From positions 23,825,001 to 23,887,000 of the forward strand of contig WPIO01000001.1 of NCBI GenBank assembly GCA_009760855.2: a stretch of 62,000 nucleotides of DNA, given 5' to 3'. The stretch's first letter is position 1. Every line of letters starts with the position of its first letter. Under the pieces are notes generated by a model, which saw nothing but the letters and a program-made list of their open reading frames with translations, was not told the origin of the DNA and did no database searches. Positions 34,901-40,900 of this stretch are shown piece after piece. This DNA is from Cristatella mucedo (lineage: Eukaryota > Bryozoa > Phylactolaemata > Cristatellidae). Made by a program: the position numbers and the translations under genes.

Positions 34901-37900
34901 ATTAAGGTGCTCGCCCCGACCAAGGTCCTACTGAGGTCGTGGACTCGACCCCGTGGCATTTGTGAAGCACCTGAATAGAGATTAAGTTCTGTTGGGGTGC
35001 TATACAAATGAATTATATTTAATTATATTTCATGACACCCACCTAGTCCTTGTGGCCTTGTGGAATTAGACGGAGGCACATTACGTTACTGTTCTTCTGA
35101 GATGCATAGATTTGCTGCTGCCCTGCGTAATAAATATATCCTTGGCCTCTGGTCGTGTCCAGGTATTCTTCAAGGAAGCTGCAGTTAAGCCACTCATTAA
35201 GAAGTAAACTCTAGACCAGGAGAACAACTTCAGACACTTCCTTGCAGTCTCTCTTGTACTGTTCTTATCAGAGACACTGGAACGAGTATTGGCAGACCAA
35301 ATAAACTATTATATTATATTATATATTATTATAAACTATTGCATTCAGGTTTTAGAACTGATCACTCCTCAGAGTCAGTCATGCTGTGGATGAATAACAA
35401 ACAACCTCAGGAGTGCAGATTTAGGTAGAGTCTCTGCTTGTTTTTTGGATCTTCCGGCAGTGTTTGATACTCTTGATTGCAAAGTCCTACTGGAGCACTT
35501 TATTCATTTGCATGTCGAGTGATCGTTGCTAAGGCTTTTCTGCTGCTTTGTAAAATGAAGCTATCACCACCCTTTGCTGAAATGCTAAATTAGTTGCCTT
35601 TTCCTCTACTTTTACTAGTCTGTCAAGATAAGCAGTGGCGGCATTCTTTTGGCGCACTGACGCTGTGGTGACGCCTGCTTCTCAAGAGCTATTCCCCGAA
35701 CCGATTAGGCTTGCTGGCCTGCCGCCCTCGTCTGTAGCTTTGCTCTCGAACCGAAGCCGCCGTGCAGGCGTCGAAATGGTTGCCGTTTGTTGCCGGGCGT
35801 TGCAGAGGCTCGGCCTGAATAGAGTCTCGCGCAAGTCCAAGCACCGCACGGCCTTCCACGGCCGGCCTCGCTCCGAGCTGCACTCGCCAGAGGAAGAGCC
35901 GCTGCTGCTGCCAAGCGACGGGGCAGGAGACGACTGCACTCTTGCCGCCGGCGCGTGCAAAGCGGCGGTCACGGCGCCGCCCGCCAGACGGGAAAGAAGC
36001 ACAGCAGCAGCAGCAGCAGCTGCTGCTGCTGCTGCTGCGTGGCCCGAACTGAATTCTGTCGGCACGGCGAGCAGCGACGAGGGCTACGGGCACACCTACG
36101 GGCCGGAGAGCGACTCACAGCGAGTCAGCCTGCGCAGCAGCGGAGCCGACTTCTCCTCGCCGTCTCGCTGCTCCGTCGCCAGCAGCGAGACAGGGAGCAG
36201 CTCGAACGAGAGTGGGAGCACCGAGAACGACACGGGCAGCAGCGGTGGCGGTGACGAAGCGTGCGACGACGGGCCGCCACTGCTGCTGGTGACGCCAGCC
36301 GCAGAGGACGACTCCGGCTTTCCAGACGACTTGCCCACCGCCGCCGACGACGAGTCTGGCAAGCTTCTGCCGGTGATGGATGCAGCAGCAGCAGCAACGC
36401 CAGCCGCCGTCGACTCCAGCGCCGGCTGCGTGCCACTGTACTCGAGCGGCCGTCGCAGCGTCGGCGAGCATGTAGACGGAGCCGACCGCCCGCCGGCGAC
36501 GAAGCAATCTCCCTCCACGGCCGATGCCGCTGGCCTCTCTCTCAGCGACGCCAAAGCAAGCTCGGCACTCTCTACCGTCGCTCTCGAGTCGGACTCGGCA
36601 GAGGCCGCTGCCCACCCGAAGCTTGCTCACTTCGGCAGCTCCATCTTGCACTGTCGCCAAGCGGGCGAGGAGGTGCCGCGCCAACCGCCTCCCTTGCTGC
36701 ATGGCGAACGGGCTGGTGGCGGCGGCGGCAGCAGCAAATCGGACACCGGTCCGGAGCGGAGTGGAGCTGCGGCCGAATCCGCATCCGCTCCTTCTGCCAT
36801 CGAGCAAGGGCTGGCGAAAGGGGGCAAGGCGGCGGCGACAGTGGTGGTGGTGGCCGGCACAGAGTCAGTCGATCCAAGTGGTAAGCATCGGTGAACACGC
36901 TGCCTGCGTCGCATCGCCCTGTGCTGCCTCCGCATGCGCTGAGAGCAGCTCGCCTGCTGCAGCAGCAGCCTCGCTGTCGAGGCGCTGCGGCCAGCGCCTT
37001 GCAACTATGACCCGAGTCGGTGCGCAAGCGTCGTCCACAGTGGTGCGTGCGTGCCGTCATCAGCTGCTTTCCTGCTGCCGTCGGCCCGCATCGGCTCGTG
37101 GCTAGACGCCCAGCAGCAGCAGTTCGGCTTGCCACTTGAGCAGCCCATTGAGAGCACCGGCGTTTCGCTCCGCCGCAGGTGCTCTCCGAGACCAGCTTTC
37201 AAAGTCGCCAGTGGTGCCGGCTGTACCCCAGTCGAATCCGAGTGCGAAGCTTGACTCGCCAGCAGCAGAAGCTGTAGTGCCGTACGTCTTTCGTCTGGCG
37301 CGCCAGTACAGCACAAAGATAAAAGAGAGACCCGCCCGTGCGACCGTGGCCCGAAGGAGCGCCACTCAGCATAGAGGCAGCAGGAAGGTCAGTGGCGGCT
37401 GCTACGGGGGCGCGGGCAGGAGCAGTCATCTTGGCTTTGTAGCAGCAGCAGCAGCTAACGGACCTGCCTCGTAGCTCCCAGTGGGTGCAAGGTGAGCCAG
37501 TGCAGCTTGCTCCTACACCCAGCCTCGTTTAGGGTGTCGGCTTCCTCCTGTCTGCTTTCCAAAGGGCTGCATGGTGCCGCCACGTGACATGAGGGGCACT
37601 CGTCATGTCACGTGGCAGTATCTTTTCGTGGAGCTTGCCCTAGCTAGCTTTTACATATTTCCTTCTTAGTCGCATGTAGAATATGTAATTTGAATATGCA
37701 CATGTTAAAAGGCAGCCGAGGACCAGATGGGGCTGCTTAAGGATAGTGTGGGTCAGAGCGCAAATCACTCAACCTTCTTTGCAGTGAATGCGATGTGCAG
37801 TGAATGAGGAGCCGAGCTTTCCTTGTGAAACGTTTTCTTCACTCTTGGCTGACCTTGATTAGGCCTTGTAACAAGCCAGTAGGAAGATTAGAACGAACTG

Positions 37901-40900
37901 TTAGATTGGACATACATTTAGTCTTAACTCTCAGCTTTTCGAGCAACATCCTTAGCGGTATTTTGCTATGTGACTTTACAAGGGCATTCCAGTGATAAAG
38001 TATCTCAGCAGGAAGTTACTTGGATGCATGGAGCATGAATATGACCCGAGTGTCAAACTACCTGTTTGTTAGCTAGTCATATAATTCAATCATCTATTGT
38101 GAAGGTTGCCTATATAACAAGATTACTTTTTCGTTCGTTATGCAGATGTGCTACAGCACTCCATTCATTTAATGTCATGTGAAACATACTAATAATAATA
38201 CATTTAATAATAGTAATACATTAGTATGCCGACAGTAGCAGGATCAAGGCAGCAACGAAGAGCGCTCATGCCTTAACCTGTTAAGTTCCTGTCCATAAGG
38301 TAGACCAATCTGACTAACCATTCGATCGTGTTTCCTTTGCTGCAAATGTAAAGCACCTAGAAAGAGATTGAGTTCTCTGAGGGCACTTTATCAAGTGCGT
38401 TATTATATAAATATTATTGTATACATTTGAGTTCTCTGAGGGCACTTTTATCAAGTGTGTTTTTATATATATTTATCATATACATTTGTTATAGTGCCCT
38501 CAGAGAACTCAATCTCTTTCTAGGCACTTTGCATTTGCTGTAAAGCAAGCGTGATCGAATGGTGAGCAGTAGCATGCTCAATGAACAGCAAGCATAACAT
38601 GCTTGGAGACGACATGCACAGGGTCAGCATGCTAGTATGGCTAGTGGCAGCATGCACAGTGTCAGCATGCATACGCACACAAAAGACGCCATCACATGGA
38701 CTTGCTAAATGCTATGATAAATAAATGCGTTTTTAGCTTCTTTTTAAATGTGGTCAAGTCCTGGGGATGTCCTGACGCCAGTCGGAAGTGAGATCCAGGC
38801 TTTGGGAGCATACGAACTAAAGGCACGGCCTCCAAAAGAATTTGACGTTCGTACAAGGTATAGGTACACGATTAAATTCCGAAAAGGGGGGTGGTACGAT
38901 ACTTAGCCTGGGGGGGGGGTAGTAGATCTGATAGGTAAGCTAGAGCCAAAGAATGAATGAACCTAAAAAAGAGTGACGGAATCTTGAAGTTGATGCATTG
39001 CTTGACTGGTAGCCTGTGCAGGTCGGCGAGAGGTGTACTAATAATACACTTGATAGAGCGCCCTCAGAGAACTCAATCTCCTTCTAGGCGCTTTACATTT
39101 GCTGCAAAGGTGATGTGATGTGGCAACTGCTGCGCTCACGACAGACAAGTCTAGCTGCAGAGTTTTGCACCAGCTGTAAGCACCTGATTGTGCTTGTAGG
39201 TGGTTATGGCATTGCCCTCTCCTTTTAGAGGTCGTGGTTTCAACTTCTGATAACTTGAGATGTTTCGTTCTTTCTCTGTAGCTCTACAATATCTATTTGG
39301 GGTGCCTAATGCTTTAACAAGCCGATTAAAGTTTCAGTTACGTTTGTTTACTTTTAGGTACAAGAAGCGGACACAGCTGCAACTGACCAGCCTCCATTCA
39401 CTAGAAAACAGGCCTTAGCATCACTAACGGAGCAGGATGGCCTCTCTCTTGAAGGTGGTGTAGTGCTTACCCTTTTTTTTGTTAGCTGATTCTATAGCCT
39501 CATTTGTATAGCACCAGAAGAGCCTTAATGGCTATCACCACCGCTTGCAGTGGGCAAAATAGGGTCGCCCACTGCAGGACCCGAACCCACGATCCGGGTA
39601 GTGAAGAACGTGCACCTTATCTCCTGGGCAAAGGCCCAGGAGATAAGGTGCACGTTGGTGGAAACTGAATACTTTGGGTGTCATCGTTGATGTGTAGAAG
39701 TGGCCTGACAGTGATGATGCCTTGGAGTAAACCGGATCCCACAAGGGCTTGTTGACCCTAGGCCCAGCAGTAGCTGGAGACCCTATTTGTAGACACTGCA
39801 GCCTCTTAAAAGAAATATGTGCCAGTTTCTACTTGCTTCAGCTGCTATGTGAGAGGTGAAGCGAAGTTCAAGCTCCAGTTGCTGCTTGTAGTGCTGGTTG
39901 CATGCATGGGTGCCTGCAATGTTGGTGGCAGAGACCAATATAAAACCATCTCTACGGACCGCTTGGTTTACTGTGCCGGTAGCATGGGCCTGTGAATCTG
40001 TTCGGGTCATAGCTGGTCCAATCTGACAGTTGCAGCCTTTTAACTAGTGGCTCACTCCTGGTGACGTCCTTCACAGAACTTTTTTGGCAAAACACGGGAC
40101 ACCTGTAACCTCGACTGACGTTAACCATGTTATTAGGCAAATTATAGAGGTTGACATACCTGCCGAGAGCCAGCACAGGTTTCGTCGAGTGTCGAGCAGC
40201 TGTGACATAAATTATCATTCTTGGGAAAATTGTGTTCATAATGACACCGAACGTTTGCTTCACCGAAAAACCACGAACTAAGTTGAAGGTTGTTCGATTA
40301 TCTTGCAAGATGTGTACTGTACTGTGATAAACAACACTTTCTGATAAAGTACAGATGTTAGTGTCAGGCCAATACATTGAAAGCTACTGAACCTATCGTC
40401 TTTGGTTGAATATAAAATGAGACTGTCGAACAGAACCCTGTATGTGAATTCACTGAGATCTAAGGTCGAATTGCTGGGGTCACCAGCAGCAGGCCACCGT
40501 GACGAGTGAAAAGCGTAAAGCAGCTTGAAGACTGGCGAAGACGCTAAATAGAAATTGCTCGCATGTAAAAGTGCTGGTAATCTCTGCTATTGTATCTGCT
40601 ATTGTATTCATGTTCCAGGCATCCAAGCAACTCCATGCTGAGCTAACCTTGCGTTCTCTGCTGTAGTGAAATCTAGAGATCACATTAGACCGGCATTTCC
40701 TATACCGTCACTGTATGGCCTGTGGTAACGTCGTGTTGTAAGGGCTCGCGACGACGTGCACAGCTGCTACCAGGCGATGAAGGTGGTCGATACCCTCCAC
40801 TGGCGAGTGGTGGTAGTCACGACGGGTGCAAGCCGGCGAGCGTACATGCTGATGTACTAGCCGTCGTGTAAGCCACTCCGGAGCATGAGGAGAGAAAAGG

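Larger units (their letters stand above)
30620..35805. other. 5.2-kb intron built of retroelements
   Basis: Mostly LINE family 2 fragments and SINEs, listed separately. The phases on either side are both 0, so no missing exon is implied. Confidence 0.7.
37388..39357. other. Intron with an inverted pair of L2-like ends
   Basis: Holds L2-like tails in opposite orientation (38285-38410 plus, 38490-39220 minus), with a third tail nested at 39035-39113. The first 900 bases have no recognised repeat. Confidence 0.75.

Noticed and set aside
36096-37135. Antisense ORFs up to 230 codons opposite the long RhoGEF exon
   Set aside because: Shadows of the GC-rich sense frame, whose phases connect to upstream and downstream exons.
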